Position numbers and translations under genes: made by a program
NCBI GenBank assembly: GCA_016195815.1
Contig: JACPYX010000007.1
Location: forward strand, 310,001-374,000
From: Chloroflexota bacterium
Lineage (GTDB): Bacteria; Chloroflexota; Anaerolineae; Anaerolineales; Villigracilaceae
Reading direction: 5' to 3'
Length of the DNA stretch: 64,000 nucleotides
In this document: positions 8,384-16,035 of the stretch, piece by piece
Numbering within the stretch: the stretch's first letter is position 1
Layout: every line of letters begins with the position of its first letter
The notes under the pieces: model-generated
The model's database searches: none
What the model saw: the letters and a program-made list of their open reading frames with translations, nothing else
What the model was told of the DNA's origin: nothing

Positions 8384-9340
8384 ATGAAGAAAGAACTACA
8401 AATAGATTTATATCATCAGATGGTGCTGATTCGCCGCGTGGAAGAGCGCGGTGCCGAGTTATACCAGCAAGGCAAGATCGGCGGTTTCATGCACCTGTAT
8501 ATCGGGCAGGAAGCCGTCTCAACGGGCCTGATCGCGGCGCGCGAGCCGCGTGACCGCGTGATAACAGCATACCGCGATCACGGCGTGGCCTTGAATTGCG
8601 GCATTTCCGCAAACGAAGTGATGGCGGAATTGCTTGGCAAGTCCACAGGCACATCGAAAGGCAAAGGCGGTTCGATGCACATGGCGGATACGTCAAAGAA
8701 CATGTGGGGCGGACATGCCATCGTGGGCGGACATCTGCCCATTGCTTCGGGTCTGGCGCTCGGCGACCAGTACGCGGGCAATGACAACGTGACTATCTGC
8801 ATGTTCGGTGACGGCGCGACCAATATCGGTTACTTCCACGAGGCTTTGAACCTGGCGAAGACTTGGGGCTTGCGCGTGTTGTGGGTCTGCGAGAATAATA
8901 AATATGGCATGGGTACGACAGTCGAACGCGCTTCGGCAGTTTCTGAAATCCGGCAGAAGGCCGAAGGTTATGGTATGAAGAACGGCCAAGCGGACGGCAT
9001 GGATGTGATGAAGGTTTATGATGCCGCGAAGGAAGCGATTGATTTTGTCCGCAAGCAAGGCCAGCCTTATTTGCTTGAAGTAGACACGTATCGTTTCCGC
9101 GGTCACTCCATGGGCGACCCTGAACGTTATCGCAAGCAGGAAGAAGTCAGGAAATGGGAAGAAAGCGACCCGATCGGAATTTTCAGAAAGCAATTGCTTG
9201 AGAAGAAAACTGCAACCGCAAAAGCGCTGGATGAAATCGAAACGCACGTGGACGAGGAAGTTGCCAAAGCAGTTGAGTTCGCCGAGGCCTCGCCTGAACC
9301 CGCACTGGAAGAATTGTACGCGGATATTTACGCGGAATAA
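8384..9340 (+). CDS. pdhA: Pyruvate/2-oxoacid (or acetoin) dehydrogenase E1 component, alpha subunit
   Basis: A 318-residue thiamine-diphosphate subunit. It has the TPP motif starting GDGATNIGYFHEALN and ending near ENNKYGMGT, plus the phosphorylation-loop-like YRFRGHSMGDP. The ribosome site is GGAG at 8374-8377. With the next two genes it forms E1 alpha-E1 beta-E2 of a 2-oxoacid dehydrogenase complex that decarboxylates the substrate and transfers the acyl group to lipoate. Pyruvate is the most likely substrate. Acetoin dehydrogenase has the same gene order and cannot be ruled out. No lipoamide dehydrogenase (E3) gene follows. Confidence 0.9.
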   Translation: MKKELQIDLYHQMVLIRRVEERGAELYQQGKIGGFMHLYIGQEAVSTGLIAAREPRDRVITAYRDHGVALNCGISANEVMAELLGKSTGTSKGKGGSMHMADTSKNMWGGHAIVGGHLPIASGLALGDQYAGNDNVTICMFGDGATNIGYFHEALNLAKTWGLRVLWVCENNKYGMGTTVERASAVSEIRQKAEGYGMKNGQADGMDVMKVYDAAKEAIDFVRKQGQPYLLEVDTYRFRGHSMGDPERYRKQEEVRKWEESDPIGIFRKQLLEKKTATAKALDEIETHVDEEVAKAVEFAEASPEPALEELYADIYAE

Positions 9341-9347
9341 CCAGAGA

Positions 9348-9409
9348 CAGTAACCAGTATCCAGTTTTCAATAACTGGTAACTGGACACTGCTCACTGGA
9401 AACTGGAGT
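9348..9409. repeat. Heptanucleotide repeat array, inverted type
   Basis: The whole pdhA-pdhB gap is a run of 7-bp units: CAGTAAC, CAGTATC, CAGTTTT, CAATAAC, then units of the complementary type TGGTAAC, TGGACAC, TGCTCAC, TGGAAAC, TGGAGT. The two halves can fold on each other. The last unit supplies the GGAG ribosome site of pdhB. Related arrays are at 10867-10901 and 19394-19449. Confidence 0.8.
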
Positions 9410-9413
9410 TTCT

Positions 9414-10388
9414 ATGGCAAAAATAACAATGCGCGAGGCGATCTCGCAAGCTCTTATGGAAGAAATGGACCGCGATCCCGCGGTGTTTATTCTCGGCGAA
9501 GAAGTGGGTGTGTGGGGCGGAACGTATGCCGTCACCAAAGGTTTCTATGATAAATATGGCGCGGCGCGCGTCAAAGACACGCCGATCGCGGAAAACGCTA
9601 TCATCGGCGCGGCTATCGGCGCGGCTATGCAGGGGCAACGACCAATTGCAGAATTGATGACCATCAACTTTGCTTTCTCCGCCATGGACTACATCGTCAA
9701 CCAGGCCCCGAAACTTCATTATATGTTTGGTGGACAGTTCACACTCCCGATGGTAATCCGCGCTGTCGGCGGCGGCGGGCGCCAGCTCGGCGCGACGCAC
9801 TCACAGACTCCCGACGCGGTCTTTGCACATTTTCCCGGCCTGAAAGTGGTCAGCCCCGGGACGCCGGAAGATGCCAAAGGATTGCTCAAATCCGCCATTC
9901 GGTCGAATGACCCGATTCTTTTCATCGAGCACGCCACGATGTATCAGGTGCGCGGCGAAGTCCCCGATGGTGAATATACCATCCCGATTGGAAAATCCAA
10001 AATCCAGCGCGAAGGCAAAGACGTCACCATCGTCACTTATTGCAAAGGTCTTGAGCTGTCCATGAAGGCTGCAGAAGAATTATCGAAAGAAGGCGTCGAA
10101 GTTGAAGTGGTTGATCTTCGCACGCTGCGTCCGCTCGATATGCAACCCGTTTTGGAATCATTCAAGAAAACCAACCGCGCGGTCGTCGTTGAGGAAGGCT
10201 GGAAATCTTTCGGCGTTGGCTCTGAAATCGTCAGCCGCATTTATGAAGAAGCCTTCGATTATGTCGACGCGCCCATCATACGCGTGGCGCAAAAAGAAGT
10301 CCCGCTTCCATACAACCGTATGCTCGAACAGGCCGCGCTCCCGCAAGTGCCTGATATTGTCGCGGCGGTGAAGGAGGTTTTGAAATAA
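9414..10388 (+). CDS. pdhB: Pyruvate/2-oxoacid (or acetoin) dehydrogenase E1 component, beta subunit
   Basis: A 324-residue E1 beta subunit with the typical N-terminus MAKITMREAISQALMEEM, the motif FILGEEVGVWGG, the Glu that activates TPP expected in this region, and the C-terminal transketolase domain (VVVEEGWKSFGVG). The ribosome site GGAG (9405-9408) is provided by the repeat array upstream. Its stop codon shares one base with the start of the E2 gene, so the two are translationally coupled. Confidence 0.93.
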   Translation: MAKITMREAISQALMEEMDRDPAVFILGEEVGVWGGTYAVTKGFYDKYGAARVKDTPIAENAIIGAAIGAAMQGQRPIAELMTINFAFSAMDYIVNQAPKLHYMFGGQFTLPMVIRAVGGGGRQLGATHSQTPDAVFAHFPGLKVVSPGTPEDAKGLLKSAIRSNDPILFIEHATMYQVRGEVPDGEYTIPIGKSKIQREGKDVTIVTYCKGLELSMKAAEELSKEGVEVEVVDLRTLRPLDMQPVLESFKKTNRAVVVEEGWKSFGVGSEIVSRIYEEAFDYVDAPIIRVAQKEVPLPYNRMLEQAALPQVPDIVAAVKEVLK

Positions 10389-11608
10389 TGGCCGAAACAA
10401 TTTCCATGCCCAAACTCGGCTTTGACATGGCCGAGGGTTTGCTTGTCCGCTGGGTCAGGCAGGTTGGCGAAACTATCAACAAAGGCGACGTGCTGGCCGA
10501 AATCGAAACCGACAAGGCCACCGTCGAAGTCGAATCATCTGCCAGCGGTGTTGTCCTGCAACTCATTGTGGATCAGGGGACGGTTGTTCCTGTCAACGCG
10601 CCGATTGCAATTGTTGGAAAAGCAGGAGAAGTAATTAGTGACCAGCCAGCAGGGATTAGTAAAAAGCCTGCGGATGAAAAGCCGCTTCGCGCCGCGCCGA
10701 CAGTTGTCCCTGTTTCTCAAGCAGTTGTCTCTGCTGAATCCGATTCCGTCAAAGCGTCCCCGCTTGCGAAGAAGATTGCGCGCGATAACAAAGTGAATCT
10801 CGCCAATGTGCAAGGCACTGGTCCCGGCGGGCGCATCGTCCGCAAAGATATTGAAGCCGCGCTGTCCAGTAATCAGTCACCAGTGACCAGTGTTCAGTCG
10901 CCGTCCGCGGTCATCGTCTCTCACGAAGATGAAGCCATCGCTCCAACCAGGTTGCGTCAAGCCATTGCGCGCCGCATGACCGAATCCAAGACCAGCGTGC
11001 CGCACTTCTACGTCACGCACGAGTACAAAATGGAGGCGGTTATGACGCTTCGCAAGCAGGTCAATGAATATTTGTCCGATAGCGAAAAACTCTCGGTCAA
11101 TGACTTTATCGTCAAGGCTGTGGCGCTGGCGTTGCGCGAGTTTCCGAATCTGAATGCGTCGTTTGCCGGAGATAAAGTTGTGCGCCACGGCGCGGTCAAC
11201 GTGGGCGTGGCGGTCGCAGTTGAAAACGGCCTGCTGACCGTTGTCAACAAGAACACAGACCAGCAGCCGTTGCGCCAGATTTCGATGGACCTGAAGAACA
11301 AGGTGGCTCACGCGCGCGAAGGCAAAGTCCGGCCCGAAGATATCGAAGGCTCGACTTTCTCAGTCAGCAACATGGGCATGTATGATGTGGAAAACTTCAT
11401 TGCCATTCTCAATCCGCCCGAGGCGGGGATTTTGGCTGTCGGCTCGGCGCGTGAAGTGCCAGTTGTGGAAAGTGGAGTCTTGAAAGTGGGTTGGAGAATG
11501 AAAGCCACCATCTCTGTTGACCACCGCGTCAGCGACGGGGCGGAGGCCGCCAAGTTCATGCAGGCGCTGGCGGGCTTCCTTGAAAATCCTGTCAGGATGC
11601 TGGTTTAG
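10388..11608 (+). CDS. pdhC: Dihydrolipoamide acyltransferase (E2)
   Basis: A 406-residue E2. An N-terminal lipoyl domain carries the lipoylated Lys in IETDKATVEVES (about residue 42). A flexible linker follows, then a peripheral subunit-binding domain (SPLAKKIARDN to GPGGRIVRKDI, about residues 118-156), a second linker, and the C-terminal catalytic domain ending with the active-site SVDHRVSDGA. The second linker (about residues 160-172) is encoded by a heptanucleotide array, and the first linker has a decayed version around 10630-10665. It overlaps pdhB by one base. Confidence 0.95.
   Translation: MAETISMPKLGFDMAEGLLVRWVRQVGETINKGDVLAEIETDKATVEVESSASGVVLQLIVDQGTVVPVNAPIAIVGKAGEVISDQPAGISKKPADEKPLRAAPTVVPVSQAVVSAESDSVKASPLAKKIARDNKVNLANVQGTGPGGRIVRKDIEAALSSNQSPVTSVQSPSAVIVSHEDEAIAPTRLRQAIARRMTESKTSVPHFYVTHEYKMEAVMTLRKQVNEYLSDSEKLSVNDFIVKAVALALREFPNLNASFAGDKVVRHGAVNVGVAVAVENGLLTVVNKNTDQQPLRQISMDLKNKVAHAREGKVRPEDIEGSTFSVSNMGMYDVENFIAILNPPEAGILAVGSAREVPVVESGVLKVGWRMKATISVDHRVSDGAEAAKFMQALAGFLENPVRMLV
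10867..10901. repeat. Heptanucleotide repeat array inside the E2 linker
   Basis: Five in-register units CAGTAAT, CAGTCAC, CAGTGAC, CAGTGTT, CAGTCGC lie in the coding sequence of the E2 inter-domain linker. Five units of 7 bp keep the reading frame by giving SNQSPVTSVQSP-like residues. Confidence 0.8.
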
Positions 11609-11614
11609 AAAAGC

Positions 11615-11647
11615 AAACTTCCGAAGTCTCCAAGACTTCGGAAGTTT
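11615..11647. terminator. Perfect 33-nt palindrome acting as bidirectional terminator (copy 1)
   Basis: Arms AAACTTCCGAAGTCT and AGACTTCGGAAGTTT form a perfect 15-bp stem with a 3-nt loop, with T residues following. It separates converging genes. A second 33-nt copy lies inside hemW at 17162-17194. Confidence 0.85.
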
Positions 11648-12832
11648 TTATGTAGATGTAAATTCCCCGACCTTGTGGATTAAGGCCTGGAATATTGCCT
11701 TGCAAATTTGCATTCTATAGACGATATGCCTATACCAAAATAAAGATCGTTCATTGATTCCATAATTGAGGCGCAGCCACCAATCGGCGGGCGGAATAAA
11801 AACCTGCCAAATGAATCGCAGGAATCCAACCTGTTTCCATTGCTGAATACTTTGATGAGGCCAGCCTGGGGGGTATTGGTTGAGTCCGCTGAGGTTTGTA
11901 ACCGGCCTGAGCGGGATGATTTTTTTCAGGTGTTCGGGCAGCGGCGTAAGGTTATAAAGAACATCAAGACGGTTTAGAATATCGGGATGCTGCTGTTGAA
12001 GATGTGTCCAGTCAATCTCTTCGGCATGGTATTCAACGAGACTGATAATGTCCGCGGTCCATTTGAGTTGCGCGGGCTTATTAGAATTGCCGATAAATAG
12101 ATGCTTCTCAAGATGCCTTGACAGGTAGTGAAGCGTTTCCATGAATGTCGATGTGTAAACGATATTCTTGTTGATTATCAAGATCTGTGGGGGCGCGTGA
12201 AAACCGTTAAACTCAGGGTCGGGCGAATTGCCCTTTTCGTGGCGGCCTTTGGGATCGTAATGATGCAATTCGACGCGAATGCGGTGCCCGCCTCTCAGCG
12301 GCGAATCCGCTGTCAGTTCTTTTGGGATAAGCCCGCGGGTCCGCGAAGCGTGAGGCGGATCCACGCGAAAACCTGCGCTTGCAAGCAAATCCAATGCGGG
12401 CAAAACATCAGCCTGATTGAGCAAAAGATCAATATCGCTCGTTGGACGCAAGCCTGGATCTGGATAATATTTATAAGCCAGGGCCAGTCCTTTGAGCAGT
12501 AATGGCCGGATATTTGAATTTTCGAATAGAGTCGTGATCTCGATTAATACCTGGGCGGCGATCCGATTGTATGCTCTCTGGCGCAGATAAAGTCCTTTAA
12601 GGACGCGCTCTGTTTCATTTGGAATGACAGCGCCTGATTTATGGATGTGATACCACAGCAGGGGAGACACGCCGTGCAGTTCGGCCTGTGGCGGTAATTC
12701 CTGCCAGGCTGTGAATTGGTTTATCAGGCGCGCTAATTGTTCGTAAAAAACAGGATGCCCATCAGCGCGGGCGCATAACGCCAACAGCCGATAAGTTTGA
12801 TTTATCCCGCCAGAGTCGTTTGTTTGATCCAC
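11648..12832 (-). CDS. Nucleotidyltransferase-fold protein (PF14907-like)
   Basis: A protein of the uncharacterised nucleotidyltransferase family often found beside PqqD- and HPr-kinase-like genes. The core signature is LLLKGLALAYKYYPDPGLRP followed by TSDIDLLL (the metal-binding Asp pair). The family region begins at about LLALCARADGHP, so I choose the GTG at 12830-12832 (394 residues). An ATG at 12946 would add an N-terminus fully antisense-like to the kinase gene's end, and this start is uncertain. It overlaps the HprK-like gene by about 31 bases and is the last gene of the four-gene unit. The nucleotide and target are unknown. Confidence 0.75.
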   Translation of the reverse strand: MDQTNDSGGINQTYRLLALCARADGHPVFYEQLARLINQFTAWQELPPQAELHGVSPLLWYHIHKSGAVIPNETERVLKGLYLRQRAYNRIAAQVLIEITTLFENSNIRPLLLKGLALAYKYYPDPGLRPTSDIDLLLNQADVLPALDLLASAGFRVDPPHASRTRGLIPKELTADSPLRGGHRIRVELHHYDPKGRHEKGNSPDPEFNGFHAPPQILIINKNIVYTSTFMETLHYLSRHLEKHLFIGNSNKPAQLKWTADIISLVEYHAEEIDWTHLQQQHPDILNRLDVLYNLTPLPEHLKKIIPLRPVTNLSGLNQYPPGWPHQSIQQWKQVGFLRFIWQVFIPPADWWLRLNYGINERSLFWYRHIVYRMQICKAIFQALIHKVGEFTST

Positions 12833-13650
12833 TCGGCTGCGCTCTCGATATTGGAATAGGTCAAGCTGAAAGCTGTGACTTGCCGGGCCAGGCGGGTTGT
12901 CGCAGACATGCCATGATCGGGGATGTTGCGGGCATTCACCAGACATTGCAACAAGCGGAATAAAGCATCGGCTGGAGTGAGCGGTTCGACGTGTAATTCG
13001 GCTTCGGGGAGGTAGCGCGGAAAGATCAGAACCCGCGGCTTGGCGGCGGCGCGAATGGCCTCTGTATTAAATAGCGCCGGCTCGATCCAGGCGCTGCCTT
13101 CGTTAAATTGAAGGAACCCATCTACATCTTTCTTTTGCAGCCAATGCTGCCAGATGAAGGCCGACCCGCGCTTGAGTACAATGGAACGGCACAAGCCGCT
13201 GATTTCATCTCCGTCAATCGGTAATGCAATGACTTCATCGGTTAGGTATTGAAATCCACTGGCTGTCAGCCAGGCGGCCAGTGATGATTTTCCGCTCCCG
13301 CTTTGTCCGCATAGAATTACTCCGCTATTTGCAAGTGCCAATGCCGCAGCATGGAACACCAGGTCAGTGGTGGATAGTCCATTCAGGCTGGTGATGACAT
13401 CTTGCATCAACAACCACAAGGCTTTATCGTAATTGATTTTGGAAAACAAATCACTACCGTCAACGGAAACCGTGAAATCAGTATCGTTGACGGCAGTGAC
13501 TAGGTAATTCGCAACGATCGGTCCATTTTCTGTGGAGCAGTGCTTGAAATGAATTTCCAGTGTTTTGGAGATTCCCGGATGATCAGAACGAATTCTTACT
13601 GTGCCGCCTGCGAAATGGATCAACTGACCGCTGATTAGCACGGTCTTCAC
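12802..13650 (-). CDS. HPr-kinase-like P-loop protein
   Basis: A 282-residue protein with the HprK-type core: FHAAALALANSGVILCG leading into the Walker A loop GQSGSGKSS (about residue 115), then LTDEVIAL, the usual acidic segment after the P-loop. The N-terminal half resembles the HprK-related proteins of peptide-modification and exopolysaccharide clusters rather than genuine HPr kinase, and no PTS genes are present. Its ATG overlaps the PqqD-like gene's stop (13647-13650). It probably phosphorylates a protein or peptide; the target is unknown. Confidence 0.8.
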   Translation of the reverse strand: MKTVLISGQLIHFAGGTVRIRSDHPGISKTLEIHFKHCSTENGPIVANYLVTAVNDTDFTVSVDGSDLFSKINYDKALWLLMQDVITSLNGLSTTDLVFHAAALALANSGVILCGQSGSGKSSLAAWLTASGFQYLTDEVIALPIDGDEISGLCRSIVLKRGSAFIWQHWLQKKDVDGFLQFNEGSAWIEPALFNTEAIRAAAKPRVLIFPRYLPEAELHVEPLTPADALFRLLQCLVNARNIPDHGMSATTRLARQVTAFSLTYSNIESAAEWIKQTTLAG

Positions 13651-13910
13651 TTTGATCTAAGCGCGCCCCGGCTTATCAGCGTCTGGATAACGGCGGGAAC
13701 ATCGGCTTGAATTTCATCGCGCGCATCCGGGTACGCCGCGCTCAGGAGTTCGGTGATTTCATCCACTGTTCGTATGCCGTCACACAGATGCCAGATGAGC
13801 GCGCCTGTCTGGTTACTATGTATGATGAGGTTACGAGCCGGGTGGAGCAGGACAATCTCTCCGTCCAATGTCTCGATTTGAAAACCCTCGATGGGTGCGG
13901 GGACAAGCAT
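13647..13910 (-). CDS. PqqD-like peptide-binding protein
   Basis: An 87-residue protein of the PqqD/RRE winged-helix family: a strand segment EIVLLHPARNLIIHSNQTGALIW, then helices with LCDGIRTVDEITELL and a C-terminal LISRGAL. PqqD domains bind leader peptides of ribosomally made, modified peptides. It lies 27 bp downstream of the Tat protein gene and overlaps the kinase gene by four bases, implying one transcript. Confidence 0.82.
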   Translation of the reverse strand: MLVPAPIEGFQIETLDGEIVLLHPARNLIIHSNQTGALIWHLCDGIRTVDEITELLSAAYPDARDEIQADVPAVIQTLISRGALRSK

Positions 13911-13937
13911 TTTCTATGCTTCAGAATATCCGAACTA

Positions 13938-14420
13938 CTAGCAGCCGTTACCCGAACTTGTAAATACTTGAATGCCGCTGCCGATGCCATCGCTGGCGTT
14001 TTCAAAAGTCCAGGTTACTGTGACGGTATCACCAACATCGAAGGGAAGAGAGCTGTCAACCGTAATGTTCAGGCTTACCGATCCTGATATATCTGTGGGA
14101 ATTGTCCCGCTAAGTGCCGGTGATGCAATTGTTACAGTGCCGCTGGTTGTGATAACGTAGCGTAAGACTATCCCCGACGCGGCAGGTGAAATGGTGGCTG
14201 TGCTGATTAGATTAAAACAATAGTTTGCGTTGGGATCAGAAGCGCCCGCTAGCAGTGTGTAGCCGCTGGATGTCTGGGCGTGAGCCGGGAGTACGCCAAT
14301 GTCCAGGCCGGGTTTGGTCCATTTATCAGGTACGTTCGCCAAGGCGGCCGCCCCCGCGACAACAGCTAAAACTTTCATTGCATCGCGGCGCGAAATCTTG
14401 GCTGACGGTTTATTTTTCAT
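13938..14420 (-). CDS. Tat-exported small protein, putative substrate of the adjoining module
   Basis: A 160-residue protein with a twin-arginine signal (ISRRDAMKVL), a hydrophobic Ala/Val stretch and a likely cleavage after LPAHA. The mature part is rich in Ser, Thr and Ala, predicted beta-stranded, with a Cys in NANYCFNL and a Cys as the final residue (GNGC). The start has AGGAG at proper spacing. It heads an operon with PqqD-like, HprK-like and nucleotidyltransferase genes. I infer it may be recognised or modified by them. The combination of KWTKPGLDIGVLPAHAQTS-like residues before the cleavage site seems characteristic, from memory only. Confidence 0.75.
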   Translation of the reverse strand: MKNKPSAKISRRDAMKVLAVVAGAAALANVPDKWTKPGLDIGVLPAHAQTSSGYTLLAGASDPNANYCFNLISTATISPAASGIVLRYVITTSGTVTIASPALSGTIPTDISGSVSLNITVDSSLPFDVGDTVTVTWTFENASDGIGSGIQVFTSSGNGC

Positions 14421-14448
14421 TATGAATTCTCCTGAAGAAATATTCTTT

Positions 14449-14474
14449 TTGTGATGATAAAAATTTTATCACAA
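14449..14474. promoter_or_regulatory. Inverted repeat upstream of the Tat-protein operon
   Basis: TTGTGAT (14449-14455) and ATCACAA (14468-14474) are perfect inverted arms with a 12-bp A+T spacer, 29 bp upstream of the Tat-protein start. The half-sites resemble CRP/FNR-family boxes, though the spacing is longer than the usual one. Confidence 0.4.
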
Positions 14475-14524
14475 TTTGCCAGAAAGCCCGCGCTCTTTGT
14501 GCTGTGGCTGCGGAAGTTTTTATC

Positions 14525-15355
14525 TTACCCGTACAGTTCTTTCCTGAAAAACTCCGGCAGGGCAAAGGCCGCCTTGTGAATATCGGGATTCAGATAGTTG
14601 TTAATGCCGGGCGGATACGGTTTGTTCAGCCCGTTCGTCCACGGCGTGTTGGAAACGTACATGAAGCCGATGCCGCCGCCCGGATAGGTGGGGATGTTGG
14701 CGTAATAATACGCAGGATTTTTAGTGAGTGATTTTGCTGAAGCGTAAATTTGCTTGATCAGCGCCGTGTCGAAAAAGGGCTGTTCGCATTGTGTGGATGC
14801 GGCTCCGTTGGGAGTCAATGCGCGCACCATTAGTTTATAAAATTCATCAGAGAACAATCGCTCAGCCATGCCAATCGGATCGGTCGTGTCCGAGATGATG
14901 ACGTCGAACTGTCCGGGGTTTTCTTCGAGAAAGGCAAAGGCGTCGCGCACGAGTAATTTGGCGCGCGCATCCGTCCATGGGTCCCCGAAGGAAGCGGTGA
15001 AATGTTGCCGTGACAGATCCACGACGCGCTGATCCAATTCGCAAACCACCGCTTCTTTCACAGCCTGATAGCGGAGAACTTGTTGCAACGAACCGCCGTC
15101 GCCGCCGCCGACGATTAACACGCGTTTTGGCCGATCAATCGCCAGCATCGGCACGTGGACGATCATCTCGTGATAGCCCATATTGTCCCGCTCGGTCAAC
15201 TGGATGATGCCGTCGAGGATCAGCGCGTTGCCGAAGAATTCGGTTTCGACCACCTGGATGTGCTGGTATTGAGTTTGTTCATCGGCCAGCACGCGTTTGA
15301 CGCGAAGGCCTTTGCGATAGTACGAATGCAATTCTTCGGTGAACCAGATGCTCAT
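14525..15355 (-). CDS. speE: Spermidine synthase (polyamine aminopropyltransferase)
   Basis: A 276-residue enzyme transferring the aminopropyl group of decarboxylated SAM to putrescine. Motifs: N-terminal WFTEELHSYYRKGLRV, the SAM-type site VLIVGGGDGGSLQQ, and the catalytic Asp region DVIISDTTDPIG. It lies 8 bp downstream of speD in the same direction, giving a two-gene operon for spermidine synthesis. Confidence 0.95.
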   Translation of the reverse strand: MSIWFTEELHSYYRKGLRVKRVLADEQTQYQHIQVVETEFFGNALILDGIIQLTERDNMGYHEMIVHVPMLAIDRPKRVLIVGGGDGGSLQQVLRYQAVKEAVVCELDQRVVDLSRQHFTASFGDPWTDARAKLLVRDAFAFLEENPGQFDVIISDTTDPIGMAERLFSDEFYKLMVRALTPNGAASTQCEQPFFDTALIKQIYASAKSLTKNPAYYYANIPTYPGGGIGFMYVSNTPWTNGLNKPYPPGINNYLNPDIHKAAFALPEFFRKELYG

Positions 15356-15363
15356 TGATGATC

Positions 15364-15747
15364 CTAGGCGGCGACGGGCAATCTGGTTTCGATCTCTGCG
15401 TCGCGGTCGAGTTTGCGGAGCGTGAAATTATCTGCTCCGAGAGAATTTTTGATGCGTTGGATCAACGGTAAAAGGTCTTTGCCGATCGCGCAGGTAAACA
15501 GGTCGATCGCACAATAGTCATATTCGGGCCAGGCATGCAAACTTGCATGCGACTCTGCGAGGAGCAAAAAACAGGTAAAGCCATGCGGGCTGAACTTGTA
15601 AAAGCCCTCATCCACAACCGTCAAGCCGCTTTCTTTTACGGCTTGCGCAAACAGCGAGTATGCCCGCTCGCTATCCATGAGAATCTCATGGCTGCAGTTG
15701 GAGAGATCGAAAATATAATGCTCTCCCAATTTCAAAGTCGCGTTCAC
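15364..15747 (-). CDS. speD: S-adenosylmethionine decarboxylase proenzyme, prokaryotic type
   Basis: A 127-residue pyruvoyl-dependent decarboxylase of the SpeH/SpeD2 class. Autocleavage should occur between Glu65 and Ser66 in AESHASLHAWPE, with Ser66 becoming the pyruvoyl group; His71 and Cys86 of the active site are present. It supplies decarboxylated SAM to SpeE. The 288 bp upstream, up to hemW, contain no convincing gene and must hold promoters for both directions. Confidence 0.95.
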   Translation of the reverse strand: MNATLKLGEHYIFDLSNCSHEILMDSERAYSLFAQAVKESGLTVVDEGFYKFSPHGFTCFLLLAESHASLHAWPEYDYCAIDLFTCAIGKDLLPLIQRIKNSLGADNFTLRKLDRDAEIETRLPVAA

Positions 15748-16035
15748 TCACACCTCCGGGGTTAAAATATGAAGAACCCGCCCGAAAACGCAGAACTTTT
15801 TTTCTTTCACGCCACCTTGCAAGATGTTTGCCTTGCATGACAGATGAAATAGTCTTCGGACAGACTCTGTGCGTGCATTTATACTATGCAATGCCAGCCT
15901 GTCAATGTATTTTTGTAACCAATTTTTGTAACTTGCAAAACTTATGGAAGTCGAAATCCATCGTTCGCTCATCCTGATTTTGATGAGGGTCCCTGAAGTA
16001 ACACAATTCGACGATTTTGCCGTACACTGGAAAGC

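Noticed and set aside
9348-9409. CRISPR array
   Set aside because: The repeats are only 7 bp with no spacers of constant length and no cas genes; it is a short tandem repeat.
11648-14420. Lasso-peptide cluster
   Set aside because: The B2-type peptidase and the asparagine-synthase-like cyclase are missing and the candidate precursor is a Tat-exported protein, not a short lasso precursor.
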